Shown here: positions 51,034-60,243 of the stretch, piece after piece
Layout: each line of letters begins with the position of its first letter
Position numbering within the stretch: position 1 is the first letter of the stretch
Source of the DNA: Pseudomonas campi
Lineage (GTDB): Bacteria > Pseudomonadota > Gammaproteobacteria > Pseudomonadales > Pseudomonadaceae
Assembly: GCF_013200955.2 (NCBI RefSeq)
Contig: NZ_CP053697.2
Span: forward strand, 124,001-188,000
Reading direction: 5' to 3'
DNA: 64,000 nt
Made by a program: the position numbers and the translations under genes
Notes under the pieces: model-generated
The model's input: the letters and a program-made list of their open reading frames with translations, nothing else
What the model was told of the DNA's origin: nothing
The model's database searches: none

Positions 51034-51065
51034 CGGCCGGGTTTCCTAGGAAGCCCGGCCGTTTT
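51034..51065 (+). terminator. Terminator upstream of the MFS gene
   Basis: CGGCCGGGTTTCC-taGG-AAGCCCGGCCG forms a long stem followed by TTTT. It ends transcription arriving from the aldehyde dehydrogenase gene and repeat region before the MFS gene. Confidence 0.8.
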
Positions 51066-51102
51066 GCATTTCGGCACGGCCAGAAAAAGGAAGGAATTGG
51101 CT

Positions 51103-52260
51103 ATGCGTTGGGGTACCTATTTCGCCGTCAGCTCGGCGGTGATCATTGTCGGTCTGGCCCTGGGCGTGACCCTGCCACTGGTCTCGTTGCGCCTGGAGAG
51201 CTGGGGCTACGGGCCGTTTGCCATCGGCGTGATGGCGGGCATGCCGGCCATCGGCGTACTGCTCGGCGCGCGCCTGACCGGGCGCCTGGCCGGCTGGCTG
51301 GGTACGCCGCGCACCCTGCAACTGTGCCTGCTGGCCAGTGCGGTGTCGGTCGGTCTGCTGGCGCTGCTGCCCAGTTATCCGCTGTGGCTGCTGTTGCGTT
51401 TGCTGATCGGCGTTTCCCTGACCGTGGTCTTCGTCCTCGGCGAGAGCTGGATCAACCAGCTGGTCGAAGAGCGTCTGCGTGGGCGTCTAGTGGCGCTGTA
51501 TGGCACCGGCTTCGCCCTCAGCCAACTGTCCGGGCCGCTGCTGCTGACCCTGATCGGCAGTGAGGGCGATCTAGGCTTCTGGCTGTCCGCCGGGTTGCTG
51601 GTGGCCGGTTGCAGTGTGCTGTTCGGCCACAGCGGTGCGCCCAGGGTGGACGCGCACAGCGCCGCCGGGCGCGGGCTGCTGGTGTTCTGCCGCAAGCTGC
51701 CGGCGATTGCCTGGGCGGTGGTGCTGTTTGCCGCCTTCGAGGCCATGGTGCTGACCCTGCTGCCGGTGTACCTGCTGCGCGAAGGCTTCGATCAGCAAAC
51801 CGCGCTGCTGATGGCCAGCGTGGTAGTGGTCGGCGATGCCCTGCTGCAGTTGCCGATCGGCCTGCTCGCCGACCGGGTGCCGCGCGAGCTGCTGTTCCGC
51901 ATCTGTGGTGTGGTGTTGCTGCTGTCCAGCCTGGCTATCCCACCCTTGCTGCACACGCCGTTGATCTGGCCGTTGCTGGTGCTGTTCGGGGCTTCTGCCG
52001 GCGGCCTCTACACCCTGTCGCTGATCCTGGTCGGGCAGTTCTACCGCGATGATGCGCTGGTCCGCGCCAATGCCCATATTGCCCTGCTCTGGGGCGTCGG
52101 CTGCCTACTCGGGCCGTTGTCCACCGGTGCCGCCAGCCAGTGGCTGAGTGGCCATGCGCTGCCTATGCTGATGGCGGCCGGTGCCGCGTTGTTCGTCTAC
52201 CTGGCCTGGCAGCGGGCGGCGTTCCAGGCGCCGCTGGCGAGTCCTGGCGCGGGAGACTAG
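51103..52260 (+). CDS. MFS transporter (YcaD/sugar-efflux-like)
   Basis: ATG 51103, with AAGGAA upstream, gives 385 residues and about twelve hydrophobic helices. The segments YGPFAIGVMAGMPAIGVLLGARLTGRLAGWLG and GESWINQLVEERLRGRLVALYGTGFALSQLSGP resemble the YcaD-type MFS group. The substrate is unknown; the catabolic neighbours suggest amine or organic-acid traffic, by inference. It is followed 31 bases later by an OmpA-domain gene on the same strand. Confidence 0.82.
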   Translation: MRWGTYFAVSSAVIIVGLALGVTLPLVSLRLESWGYGPFAIGVMAGMPAIGVLLGARLTGRLAGWLGTPRTLQLCLLASAVSVGLLALLPSYPLWLLLRLLIGVSLTVVFVLGESWINQLVEERLRGRLVALYGTGFALSQLSGPLLLTLIGSEGDLGFWLSAGLLVAGCSVLFGHSGAPRVDAHSAAGRGLLVFCRKLPAIAWAVVLFAAFEAMVLTLLPVYLLREGFDQQTALLMASVVVVGDALLQLPIGLLADRVPRELLFRICGVVLLLSSLAIPPLLHTPLIWPLLVLFGASAGGLYTLSLILVGQFYRDDALVRANAHIALLWGVGCLLGPLSTGAASQWLSGHALPMLMAAGAALFVYLAWQRAAFQAPLASPGAGD

Positions 52261-52291
52261 GTTTCCGCCCAGCCCCATCTGGGAGGTCATC

Positions 52292-53248
52292 ATGTTGCGC
52301 AGAGTCCTCGCGTCGCTTCTGCTGCTGGCGGCATTCGCCGCTGGCGCTGCCGATCTTCCCGGCAGCGCCGACCATCCGGCTATCCCGCGCTATGAGGGCG
52401 CGGAAATCTATGCCTATCAGACCCAGGCCTTCACCGATTGGCGCTTTCTCAAGGCGCCCGCCACGGTGTACGGCGGCTTGCAGAAGAACCTCGCTGCCAG
52501 CGAAGTGCTGGAGGGCAAGCTGACGCGCCTGACCTATCGTGCGCCGCCCGAACGCACGCCGCTGGAGATCTTCCGCAACTTCCAGCAGGCCTTGGCCGAT
52601 GCCGGTTTCGAGACGCTGTTCGCCTGTGAGCGCGAGGCTTGCGGCGGGCGTAATTTCAACCACGCGATCACCCTGGATATGCACTTTCGCGAGTACTACC
52701 AGGATCAGCGCTATCTGTATGTTCGCCTCAAGCGGCCAGAGGGCGATCTGTATGCCTCTGTCTACGTGCTGCTCAACCAGTCCGGCGGCGGGCCGAACAA
52801 GGGTCGCAGCCTGATCCAGCTCGATGTGCTGGAACTCAAGGCCATGGAGCAGCGCATGGTGGTGGTCGAGGCTGGCGAGCTGCAGAAGGGCCTCGATCAG
52901 CAGGGACGGGTGGCGCTGTACGGCCTGTATTTCGACACCGACCAGGCCGACATGCGCGCCGACTCGGCGCCGCAGCTCACGGAGATTGCCCGGTTGCTGC
53001 AGGCCAGCGCGCAGCTGCAGGTGCTGGTGGTCGGCCACAGCGACGCCCAGGGCGCGCTCGACTACAACCGCGAGCTGTCGCAGCGGCGTGCCCAGTCCAT
53101 CGTCCAGGCGCTGGTGGCGCAGCATGGCATTGCCCGCGAGCGCCTGACCGCGGTCGGGGTCGGCATGGCGGCGCCGGTGGCGAGCAATCGTGACGAGGCG
53201 GGCCGGGCGCTCAATCGCAGGGTGGAGCTGGTGGATCGCGCCCAGTAG
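52292..53248 (+). CDS. OmpA-C domain protein with DUF4892-like N-terminus
   Basis: ATG 52292 with GGGAGG upstream gives 318 residues. A signal peptide (MLRRVLASLLLLAAFAAGAA) is followed by a domain of about 180 residues that resembles DUF4892 (HPAIPRYEGAEIYAYQTQAFTDWRF; CEREACGGRNFNHAI). The C-terminal OmpA domain binds peptidoglycan (GLYFDTDQADMRADSAPQL, VLVVGHSDAQGALDYNRELSQRRAQ, NRRVEL). The position suggests an envelope-anchored protein. It is convergent with the MocR gene with no gap. Confidence 0.82.
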   Translation: MLRRVLASLLLLAAFAAGAADLPGSADHPAIPRYEGAEIYAYQTQAFTDWRFLKAPATVYGGLQKNLAASEVLEGKLTRLTYRAPPERTPLEIFRNFQQALADAGFETLFACEREACGGRNFNHAITLDMHFREYYQDQRYLYVRLKRPEGDLYASVYVLLNQSGGGPNKGRSLIQLDVLELKAMEQRMVVVEAGELQKGLDQQGRVALYGLYFDTDQADMRADSAPQLTEIARLLQASAQLQVLVVGHSDAQGALDYNRELSQRRAQSIVQALVAQHGIARERLTAVGVGMAAPVASNRDEAGRALNRRVELVDRAQ

Positions 53249-54670
53249 TCAGCCCTGTTCGGCCTGCAGCTCGGCGATGCTCTCGCCGACCCGGCGCACG
53301 GCCTGTTCGATGCCGGCGGCCTGGGGTGTGGCGAAGTTCATGCGCAGGCAATTGCGGTACTTGCCGGCGGCGGAAAAGATGCTGCCGGGGGCGATCTGCA
53401 CCTTGTGCGGCAGCAGCTGGCGGTTTAGCCGCTGGCTGTCGAAACCCGCCTCCAGCTCGACCCAGAGCATGAAGCCGCCCTGTGGCTGGCTGGCCCGCGT
53501 GCCTGGCGGGAAGTACTGGCTGACCCAGTCGGTCATCAGCTCACGACCCCGTGCGTACTGGCTGCGCATGCGCCGCAGATGCGGCTCGTAGTGGCCACCG
53601 GCGATGAACTCGGCCAGCGCCAGCTGCGGCAGCTGGGCGCTCATGCCGGTGCTCATGTACTTCATGTGCAGCACCCGCTGCAGGTAGCGTCCGGGGGCGA
53701 TCCAGCCGATGCGCAGGCCCGGCGCCAGGGTCTTGGAGAAGGAGCTGCAGAGCAGCACGCGGCCGTCTTCGTCGAATGACTTGATGGTGCGCGGGCGCGG
53801 GTACTTGTAGGCCAGCTCACCGTAGATATCGTCCTCGATGATCGCCACGTCGTAGCGTTGGGCCAGGGTCAGCAGGGCGCGCTTGTTGGCCTCCGGCATG
53901 ATGTAGCCAAGCGGGTTGTTGCAGCTCGGGGTGAGCTGGATGGCCTTGATCGGCCATTGCTCGAGGGCCAGCTCGAGGGCTTCCAGGCTGATCCCGCTGA
54001 CCGGGTCGGTGGGCAGCTCCAGGGCCTTCATGCCGAAGCCCTTGAGCGCCTGCATCACGCCGTGGAAGCTCGGCGAATCCACCGCGACGATGTCGCCCGG
54101 CTCGCACACGGCGCGGATCGCCGTGGACAGTGCCTCGTGGCAGCCGGTGGTGATGACGATGTCCTCGGGCGGGATCTGGCAGCCGGAGTCCAGCACCAGG
54201 CGCGACACCTGCTCGCGCAGGCCGGGGTCGCCCAGCACACTGCCGTAGCTCAGTTCGCGGATACCCTGGCGCCGGCTCAGGCGTGATAACGAACGCAGCA
54301 GCGGCTTGAGGGTCGGCGCGCCGATATCCGGGATGCCGCGACCGAGCTGCACCAGCTCGCCGCCGGGCGGGGTGCTGATCAGCTCCAGCACCTGGTCCCA
54401 CTGCGACACTTCCACCGGGCGCTGCGCGGCGCGGCTGACCATCGGCAGGGCCGGGCGCTGGCGGGCCTGCGGCACGAAGTAGCCGGACTTCGGCCGCGGC
54501 TCCACCAGGCCGTCGTCCTCTAGCTGGCGGTAGGCCTGCTGCACGGTGCTCAGGCTCACTCCGTGTTCCTGGCTGAGGGCGCGCACCGAGGGCAGGCGGT
54601 CGCCGGGGCGGTACAGGCCCTGTTCGATGCGGGTGCCGAGCAATTCGGCCAGGTTCATGTAGAGGGTCAT
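53249..54670 (-). CDS. MocR/GntR-type regulator with aminotransferase domain
   Basis: ATG 54670 gives 473 residues; an in-frame TTG 33 bases upstream is less likely. The N-terminal winged helix (about 1-70) has YRPGDRLPSVRALSQEHGVSLSTVQQAYRQLEDDGLVEPRPKSG in order. The rest is a class I aminotransferase-like domain with the PLP Lys in SSFSKTLAPGLRIG and the Asp/Tyr pair in DDIYGELAY. MocR proteins sense PLP-linked amines or amino acids; targets could be the adjacent MFS or the DUF1127 gene. The stop codon directly abuts that of the OmpA gene. Confidence 0.9.
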   Translation of the reverse strand: MTLYMNLAELLGTRIEQGLYRPGDRLPSVRALSQEHGVSLSTVQQAYRQLEDDGLVEPRPKSGYFVPQARQRPALPMVSRAAQRPVEVSQWDQVLELISTPPGGELVQLGRGIPDIGAPTLKPLLRSLSRLSRRQGIRELSYGSVLGDPGLREQVSRLVLDSGCQIPPEDIVITTGCHEALSTAIRAVCEPGDIVAVDSPSFHGVMQALKGFGMKALELPTDPVSGISLEALELALEQWPIKAIQLTPSCNNPLGYIMPEANKRALLTLAQRYDVAIIEDDIYGELAYKYPRPRTIKSFDEDGRVLLCSSFSKTLAPGLRIGWIAPGRYLQRVLHMKYMSTGMSAQLPQLALAEFIAGGHYEPHLRRMRSQYARGRELMTDWVSQYFPPGTRASQPQGGFMLWVELEAGFDSQRLNRQLLPHKVQIAPGSIFSAAGKYRNCLRMNFATPQAAGIEQAVRRVGESIAELQAEQG

Positions 54671-54848
54671 GACAGATGGGCTCCTGCGCTGCAGGTCAGG
54701 CAATACAGATGCGGCAAGAATAGACCATTCAGTTGCGGGTGGTGGCTATCTGTATGCATTTAAAGCTAACTTTTTGAATCTGTATTGTCGTGTCTCGAAC
54801 GCCGATCATGGTCTCCCAAGAGCGGACCAGGCTGCGGAGGACAGGGTC

Positions 54849-55073
54849 ATGCGCGAATTGAGCGATCTGTATGTAGGTGTGCGCGAGCGCGAGGAGCAGA
54901 ACGGGCGTCTGCCGCTGCGCGAGGTGGGGCGTCGCTGGCAGCTGTTTTGCCGGCGCCTGCACACGCGTCGTCAGTTGTTGCGGCTGGATGCCCATCAGCT
55001 GGCCGATATCGGCCTGACCGCCGAGCAGGCGCGCAAGGAAGCCACCCGGCCGTTCTGGCAGTTGCTGCGCTAA
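54849..55073 (+). CDS. DUF1127 small protein
   Basis: A 74-residue basic protein. The C-terminal half (LLRLDAHQLADIGLTAEQARKEATRPFW) is the DUF1127 motif. Such proteins are small RNA- or protein-binding factors that respond to nitrogen, phosphate or stress in other bacteria. The ATG at 54849 follows AGGACAGGG. It is divergent from the MocR gene, suggesting control by that regulator. Confidence 0.85.
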   Translation: MRELSDLYVGVREREEQNGRLPLREVGRRWQLFCRRLHTRRQLLRLDAHQLADIGLTAEQARKEATRPFWQLLR

Positions 55074-55101
55074 GAGCCTGCTCAAAGGGGTTGAGCGTTG
55101 C

Positions 55102-55166
55102 TGTAGGAGCGAGCTCTGCTCGCGAAGCCGGCAGCGCAAAGCTTCGCGAGCAGAGCTCGCTCCTAC
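55102..55166. repeat. REP pair (family C)
   Basis: TGTAGGAGCGAGCTCTGCTC is mirrored by GAGCAGAGCTCGCTCCTAC across a short spacer. It lies between the convergent DUF1127 and FAD-oxidoreductase genes. Confidence 0.88.
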
Positions 55167-55188
55167 GAAGAGCCGGTTCGCGCGGCGC

Positions 55189-56523
55189 TCAGACCAGGCC
55201 GACCGCTTCCCGCAACCTATACCAGGCCATGCCCAGCGCCAGCAGCGGCGAGCGCAGGTGCTTGCCGCCGGGGAAGGTCATGTGCGGCACTTTGTCGAAT
55301 AGTTCGAAGCCGCCGCCCTGCTGGCCGCTGATGGCTTCGGCGAGCAGCTGGCCGGCCAGGTGGGTGGCGTTCACGCCGTGGCCGGCGTAGGCCTGGGCGT
55401 GGTAGACGTTGGCCTGGTCCTTGAGCCGGCCGATCTGCGGCAGGCGGTTGGCGCCGATGCCGATCATGCCGCCCCACTGGTAGTCGATCTTCACGTCTTT
55501 CAGGTGCGGGAACACCTGCAGCATCTTCGGCCGCATGTAGGCGGCGATATCCGCCGGGTCGCGACCCGAGTAGTGGCAGGCGCCGCCGAACAGCAGGCGG
55601 TTGTCGGCGGACAGGCGGAAGTAATCCACGGTCACGCGCTGGTCGCACAGGGCCATGTTCTGCGGAATCAGGTTGCGCGCCTGGGCCGGCGACAGCGGCT
55701 CGGTGGCGATCACATAGCTGCCGGCCGGTAGTACCTTGCCACCGAGCTTGCCATTGAGGCCGTTGAGGTAGGCGTTGCAGGCCAGCACCAGGGTTTTGGC
55801 GCGCACTTGGCCGCTGGCGGTGTGCACCGTCACTTGCGGGCCATAGTCGATGCGGGTGACCGCCGAGTGTTCGAACAGTTTGACGCCGAGCGATGCCGCT
55901 GCGGCCGCCTCGCCCAGGGCCAGGTTGAGCGGGTGCAGATGGCCCGAACCCATGTCGATCATGCCGCCGGCGTAGCGGTCGGAGCCGACCACCTGGTGCA
56001 TCTGCTCGGGCTGCAGCAGGCGCAGTTCGTGGCGGTAGCCGAGGCTTTCCAGCTCGGCCTTGTCTTCGGCGAAGTCGTCCATGTGTGCGGGCTTGTTGGC
56101 CAGGTCGCAGTAGCCCCAGGTCAGGTCGCAGTCGATATTGAACTGCTCGACCCGGCGGCGGACGATTTCCACCGCTTCCAGGCCCATCAGTTTCAGATTG
56201 CGCACGCCTTCCTGGCCGATCACCGAGGCGAACTGCTCGACGCCGTGGCCGACGCCGCGGATCAGCTGCCCGCCATTGCGCCCGCTGGCGCCCCAGCCGA
56301 TCTGGTGCGCCTCCACGAGCACCACCGAGAAGCCCTTCTGGGCCAGCTCGATGGCGGTATTCAGGCCGGAGAACCCGCCACCGACAATGCACACATCAGC
56401 CAGCTCCTCACCCGCCAGCGGCGGGTAGGCCAGCTGCTGGTTGGCAGTGGCGGCGTAGTAGGAGGATGCGTGCTGATTGCTATGCACGGCTGGCTGTTGC
56501 GGCTGGTGAACGCGGGCGTTCAT
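55189..56523 (-). CDS. FAD-dependent amine oxidoreductase (PuuB/PauB type)
   Basis: A 444-residue DAO-superfamily enzyme. The dinucleotide-binding motif is CIVGGGFSGLNTAIELAQKGFSVVLVEA (about 45-72), followed by the family motif GWGASGRNGGQLIRGVG. It resembles gamma-glutamylputrescine oxidase PuuB and the PauB enzymes of Pseudomonas, which oxidise gamma-glutamylated polyamines to aldehydes for a dehydrogenase such as that at 49324. No gamma-glutamyl ligase gene is in the window. Confidence 0.88.
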   Translation of the reverse strand: MNARVHQPQQPAVHSNQHASSYYAATANQQLAYPPLAGEELADVCIVGGGFSGLNTAIELAQKGFSVVLVEAHQIGWGASGRNGGQLIRGVGHGVEQFASVIGQEGVRNLKLMGLEAVEIVRRRVEQFNIDCDLTWGYCDLANKPAHMDDFAEDKAELESLGYRHELRLLQPEQMHQVVGSDRYAGGMIDMGSGHLHPLNLALGEAAAAASLGVKLFEHSAVTRIDYGPQVTVHTASGQVRAKTLVLACNAYLNGLNGKLGGKVLPAGSYVIATEPLSPAQARNLIPQNMALCDQRVTVDYFRLSADNRLLFGGACHYSGRDPADIAAYMRPKMLQVFPHLKDVKIDYQWGGMIGIGANRLPQIGRLKDQANVYHAQAYAGHGVNATHLAGQLLAEAISGQQGGGFELFDKVPHMTFPGGKHLRSPLLALGMAWYRLREAVGLV

Positions 56524-56698
56524 GTGCGAAATCCTGTTTTAGGTGTTGTTAAAATTTGACGCAGGATAAGCGCGGGACTTGCCGCTAGCCAAGAGGGGCG
56601 ACGGTAAAAACTGTTTTTCCCGGCTGCCGGTCGTCGTCCGGCAGCGCATGACAGAGCCGGGCGGTTAACATGCGCGGGTCTTTTGCCGAGCGCTGCCG

Positions 56699-57052
56699 AT
56701 GAGCTGTACCAACCGCAAGATCGATCACCTGCGTCGGCAGATCCCGTCTTTCGCCTGCGTGCCCGGCTGCCACGATTGCTGTGGCCCGGTGACTGCCTCA
56801 TCCGAGGAGCTGGCGCGCCTGCCGGTGAAAAGCGACGCCGAACATGACGCCGCGCTGGCCGAGTTCAACTGTGTACACCTCGGCCCGCAGGGCTGCACCG
56901 TGTACGACCAGCGCCCGCTGATCTGCCGGCTGTTCGGCACCACGCCGAGCCTGCCCTGTCCGCGTGGCCAGGGGCCGGAAACGCGGATCGAGCCGGCGGT
57001 CGAGCGTCAGGTACACCAGTTGATCGCCAGCACCCGTCAGCGTCTGGTGTGA
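56699..57052 (+). CDS. YkgJ family cysteine-cluster protein
   Basis: A 117-residue protein with eight or more cysteines: CVPGCHDCCG near residues 20-29, then CVHLGPQGCTVYDQRPLICRLFG and a late Cys in PSLPCPRG. This is the zinc- or iron-sulphur-binding CxxxCxxC pattern of YkgJ/UPF0153 proteins of unknown function. It is divergent from the FAD-oxidoreductase gene and convergent with the Lrp-type gene. Confidence 0.88.
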   Translation: MSCTNRKIDHLRRQIPSFACVPGCHDCCGPVTASSEELARLPVKSDAEHDAALAEFNCVHLGPQGCTVYDQRPLICRLFGTTPSLPCPRGQGPETRIEPAVERQVHQLIASTRQRLV

Positions 57053-57059
57053 GGATCGG

Positions 57060-57140
57060 CGGTGGAAAACGCTGCGCGGTTTTCCACCCTACGCGAACTC
57101 GCAGACTTTGTAGGGTGGATAACGCTTTGCTTATCCACCG
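57060..57140. repeat. BIME: inverted pair of family B REPs
   Basis: CGGTGGAAAACGCTG...TTTTCCACCCTACG and GTAGGGTGGATAACGCTTTG...TTATCCACCG form opposite units 18 bases apart, between the convergent YkgJ and Lrp-type genes. Confidence 0.85.
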
Positions 57141-57162
57141 TCCTGCTAACAGCCCTGCCACC

Positions 57163-57651
57163 TCACTCCGGCACTGGCAGGCTCAGGCTCTCCTTCACCT
57201 CTTCCATGACGATGTAGGACTTCGATTCGCGCACATGCGGCAGCTTGAGCAGGATGTCGCCGAGCAGCTTGCGGTAGCTGGCCATCTCGTTGATCCGCGC
57301 CTTCACCAGGTAGTCGAAGTCGCCGCTGACCAGGTGGCATTCCAGCACGTGGGGCAGCTTGAGCACGGCGCGGCGGAAGTCCTCGAAGGTGTCGCCGGAC
57401 TTGTAGTCCAGGCTGATCTCGACGAACACCAGCAGGCTGGCCTTGAGCTGCTGCGGGTTGAGCCGCGCGTGGTAGCCCATGATGATCCCCTCGCGCTCCA
57501 GGCGGCGCACGCGCTCGGTGCAGGGGGTGGTCGACAGGCCGACCCGCTCGCCCAGCTCGGTGAAGCTGATGCGCCCGTCCTCCTGCAGGATACGCAGGAT
57601 ATTGCGGTCGATCTTGTCCAGCTCGCGCCGGCTCTGGTGTTGGGTTCTCAT
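57163..57651 (-). CDS. dadR: Lrp/AsnC-family regulator, likely DadR
   Basis: A 162-residue feast/famine regulator. The HTH lies at about 17-50 (ILRILQEDGRISFTELGERVGLSTTPCTERVRRLE) and the C-terminal RAM domain ends with SYIVMEEVKESLSLPVPE. By synteny with P. aeruginosa it is the L-alanine-responsive activator of dadAX, which begins 3 kb downstream beyond the ydbH set. It is divergent from ydbH. Confidence 0.9.
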   Translation of the reverse strand: MRTQHQSRRELDKIDRNILRILQEDGRISFTELGERVGLSTTPCTERVRRLEREGIIMGYHARLNPQQLKASLLVFVEISLDYKSGDTFEDFRRAVLKLPHVLECHLVSGDFDYLVKARINEMASYRKLLGDILLKLPHVRESKSYIVMEEVKESLSLPVPE

Positions 57652-57806
57652 GGGGGATATCTCTGTGAAAGCCGCAAAGGTTCCAGTATTCGTCGGTCAA
57701 TATAGCGATCCGTCCAGCGGAAAACACTGGCCAGGCGAAACGCCTTGATCTTGCCGGGGGCGCCCGCCACCCTGAGCGGCAATGGATGCCGTCGAGGTTT
57801 TGCGCC

Positions 57807-60029
57807 ATGCCGTCGCGCCACAAGGGACGCCGCTTACTGGGCAGGATGCTGCTGGCACTGCTGCTGTTGGTGGCGCTGCTGTGGCTGGCCTGGCGCTGGC
57901 TGTTGGCGGCGCAAGGCATCAGCCAGCTGGACTGGCAGGGCCTGCAGCTATCGGGCGCGGGACTGCAGGTGGACAGCCTGCTGCTGGTGCGGGACGGCGG
58001 CGATGGTAGTCGTGTGCAAGTGAGCGCCAGCGCGCTGCAACTGGCCTGGCCGCAACGGCTGCAGCAGCGCCTGTATCTGCCCGAACTGCGCAGCCAGGCG
58101 CTGCAACTGAGCTGGCAGGTCGGGCAGGGCGAGAGCGCGGCAGACGCTGATCCGCAGGCGCTGCTCGACAGCCTGGCCTGGCTGCCACGACAGCTGGCAG
58201 TCGACCAGCTGAGCCTGGAATTGCCCTGTGCCACGGGCCGCTGCGCGCTGCTCGGCAGCCTGCAACTGCAGCATGGCGGCGCCCTGCAACAGCCGGCCGA
58301 GTTGCGCCTGCAGCTGCAGACGGGCGCGCGCAGCCTCGAGGTGCAGGCGCACTTGGAGCAGCGCGAGGGCCAGTGGCAATTGCGCGCCGATGCTCAGCTC
58401 GACCGCCAACCGCTGCTGACGCTGCGCAGCGCATTGCGTGAGGAGGCCGCCGTCAGTCACTGGCAAGGCGAGCTGGAGCTGGTGCAGCTGGCCGATAGCC
58501 GCGGCCTGTTCGTCTGGTTGCAGCAATGGCAGACCCCCTCCCAGCATCTGCTCGATACCGAGGCGTCCCTGCGCTTGCAGGTCAGTTGGCAGCTGGCATT
58601 GGCGCCCGGCGCGAACCTGCTGGATGTGCAGCGCCTGCGTGGCGGCAGCGGTACCTTCAATGCCGCGCTGCAGCTGCAAAGCCCGCTGCTGGAGTACCAG
58701 AACCTGCGCGCCGAAGGCCTGGCGCTGACGCTCAAGCTGGACGGAAAACTTGCCGAGCAGCAGTTGCAGCTCAGCCTGCTGCCTTCGTCCAGCCTGCAGG
58801 CCAAGCGCCTGCAGCTCGCCGAGGGTCTGCGCGTGCAGCAGCTGCAGGCCAAGCTGGCCGGGTTGTCGCTGCAGTTGGGCGAAAGCCCGAGCCTGCAAGG
58901 CCCGCTGCAGCTGAGCGTGAGCAAGCTGGAACAGGCCGAGCTGCTGGCGCAGGCCTGGCAGTTCAGCGGTCAGCTGCAGGCCAGTGCCCAGCAGCAGCGC
59001 CTGCAGGGCGTCTTGAACAATGCCGCAGGGCTCAGCCTGAGCGTCGACGGCACGCGCGATGCCCAGGGCTTGCTGCAGCTGTCTGGCAAACTGGCCGAGC
59101 TGTTTTTCCGTGCTGGTAATCCATTGAGCCAGACCTTTCGCGCCTGGCCGGCGCTGCTGCAGATCGGCAACGGCCGCCTGCTCGGCCAGGCCAGTTTGCA
59201 GTTGCCGGTCGGCGCGCCGCTGCTGCTGGATCTGGCCTTGCAGTTCCAGGGCCTCGCCGGGATCTACGACCGCAGTGAGCTGAGTGGCCTGGCTGGCGAG
59301 CTGAGGGTGCAACTGCGCGGTGATCAGCTGGCGCTGGAGCTGCCGCAACTGAGCCTGCAGCAGCTCAACGCCGGCGTGTCGGTCGGCCCGCTGCAGCTGC
59401 AGGGCCGCTACGTCACCCGTCTCGGTCAGCTGTTGCGGGGCCAGTTGTCCTGGCAGACGGCGCAGGCCGCGCTGCTGCAGGGCCAGGTCTGGCTGCCCGC
59501 CGGGCAGCTGGACCTGGCCCAGCCCAACCATCGTCTGCAAGTGCAGTTCAAGGATGTGCAACTGGAGGAGATTTTCCGGGTCTACCCTGCAGAGGGTCTG
59601 GCCGGGCGCGGCAGTTTGCGCGGCGAGTTGCCGCTACTGCTGGACGCCGCCGGCCTGCGCATCGAACAGGGCCAGATGGCCGCTCAGGCGCCCGGTTATC
59701 TGCAGTTCCGTTCGGAGAAGATTCGTGCCCTGGGCCGCAGCAATCCCGGCATGCAGCTGGTGGTGGATGCCCTCGACGACTTCCACTTCGACCTGCTCGA
59801 CAGTGCGGTCAGCTATGCTGCCGACGGCAAGTTGCAACTGGCCCTGCGCCTGCAAGGGCGCAACCCGGATGTGGAGAAGGGCCGGCCGATCAACCTCAAC
59901 GTCAATCTTGAAGAGGACATCCCGGCCTTGCTGACCAGCCTGCAGCTCACCGATCGGGTGAGCGAAACCATCCGCCAGCGTGTGCAGCAACGCCTGCGGC
60001 AACGCAATGATCCGCAGAAGGAGAACTGA
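57807..60029 (+). CDS. ydbH: YdbH family AsmA-like lipid-transport protein
   Basis: A 740-residue inner-membrane-anchored protein from ATG 57807 (an in-frame ATG lies 21 bases earlier). After a signal anchor (LLGRMLLALLLLVALLWLAWRWLL) it is almost entirely amphipathic beta structure rich in Leu and Gln, repeated as LQLQ-type strands. This fits the YdbH/AsmA bridge group, which with TamB and YhdP moves phospholipids to the outer membrane. The C-terminus (PINLNVNLEEDIPALLTSLQL) is the YdbH domain. It overlaps nothing but leads directly into ynbE and ydbL, its known partners. Confidence 0.92.
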   Translation: MPSRHKGRRLLGRMLLALLLLVALLWLAWRWLLAAQGISQLDWQGLQLSGAGLQVDSLLLVRDGGDGSRVQVSASALQLAWPQRLQQRLYLPELRSQALQLSWQVGQGESAADADPQALLDSLAWLPRQLAVDQLSLELPCATGRCALLGSLQLQHGGALQQPAELRLQLQTGARSLEVQAHLEQREGQWQLRADAQLDRQPLLTLRSALREEAAVSHWQGELELVQLADSRGLFVWLQQWQTPSQHLLDTEASLRLQVSWQLALAPGANLLDVQRLRGGSGTFNAALQLQSPLLEYQNLRAEGLALTLKLDGKLAEQQLQLSLLPSSSLQAKRLQLAEGLRVQQLQAKLAGLSLQLGESPSLQGPLQLSVSKLEQAELLAQAWQFSGQLQASAQQQRLQGVLNNAAGLSLSVDGTRDAQGLLQLSGKLAELFFRAGNPLSQTFRAWPALLQIGNGRLLGQASLQLPVGAPLLLDLALQFQGLAGIYDRSELSGLAGELRVQLRGDQLALELPQLSLQQLNAGVSVGPLQLQGRYVTRLGQLLRGQLSWQTAQAALLQGQVWLPAGQLDLAQPNHRLQVQFKDVQLEEIFRVYPAEGLAGRGSLRGELPLLLDAAGLRIEQGQMAAQAPGYLQFRSEKIRALGRSNPGMQLVVDALDDFHFDLLDSAVSYAADGKLQLALRLQGRNPDVEKGRPINLNVNLEEDIPALLTSLQLTDRVSETIRQRVQQRLRQRNDPQKEN

Positions 60030-60031
60030 CC

Positions 60032-60223
60032 ATGCGCCTGCGCGCCCTGCTGGTCGTCCCGCTGCTCGCCGGCCTCAGCGCCGCCTGCACCCCCACGGTG
60101 CAGCTGGCCATGCCCAGCGAGCCGATCAACATCAACCTCAACGTGAAGATCGAGCACGAGATCTACATCAAGGTCGACAAGGCCCTGGACTCCATCATCA
60201 ACGAAGACAGCGGCCTGTTCTGA
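60032..60223 (+). CDS. ynbE: YnbE-like outer-membrane lipoprotein
   Basis: A 63-residue lipoprotein with lipobox LSAAC at about 15-19 and the family segment INLNVKIEHEIYIKVDKALD. In E. coli, YnbE is the outer-membrane partner of YdbH. It begins two bases after the ydbH stop codon. Confidence 0.92.
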   Translation: MRLRALLVVPLLAGLSAACTPTVQLAMPSEPININLNVKIEHEIYIKVDKALDSIINEDSGLF

Positions 60224-60243
60224 GCCTCTGCTAGGAGCCATTC

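Noticed and set aside
57786..57806. Upstream ATG 57786 as ydbH start
   Set aside because: Possible, but the ATG at 57807 places a basic start and anchor helix in the usual position; seven extra residues are not conserved-looking.
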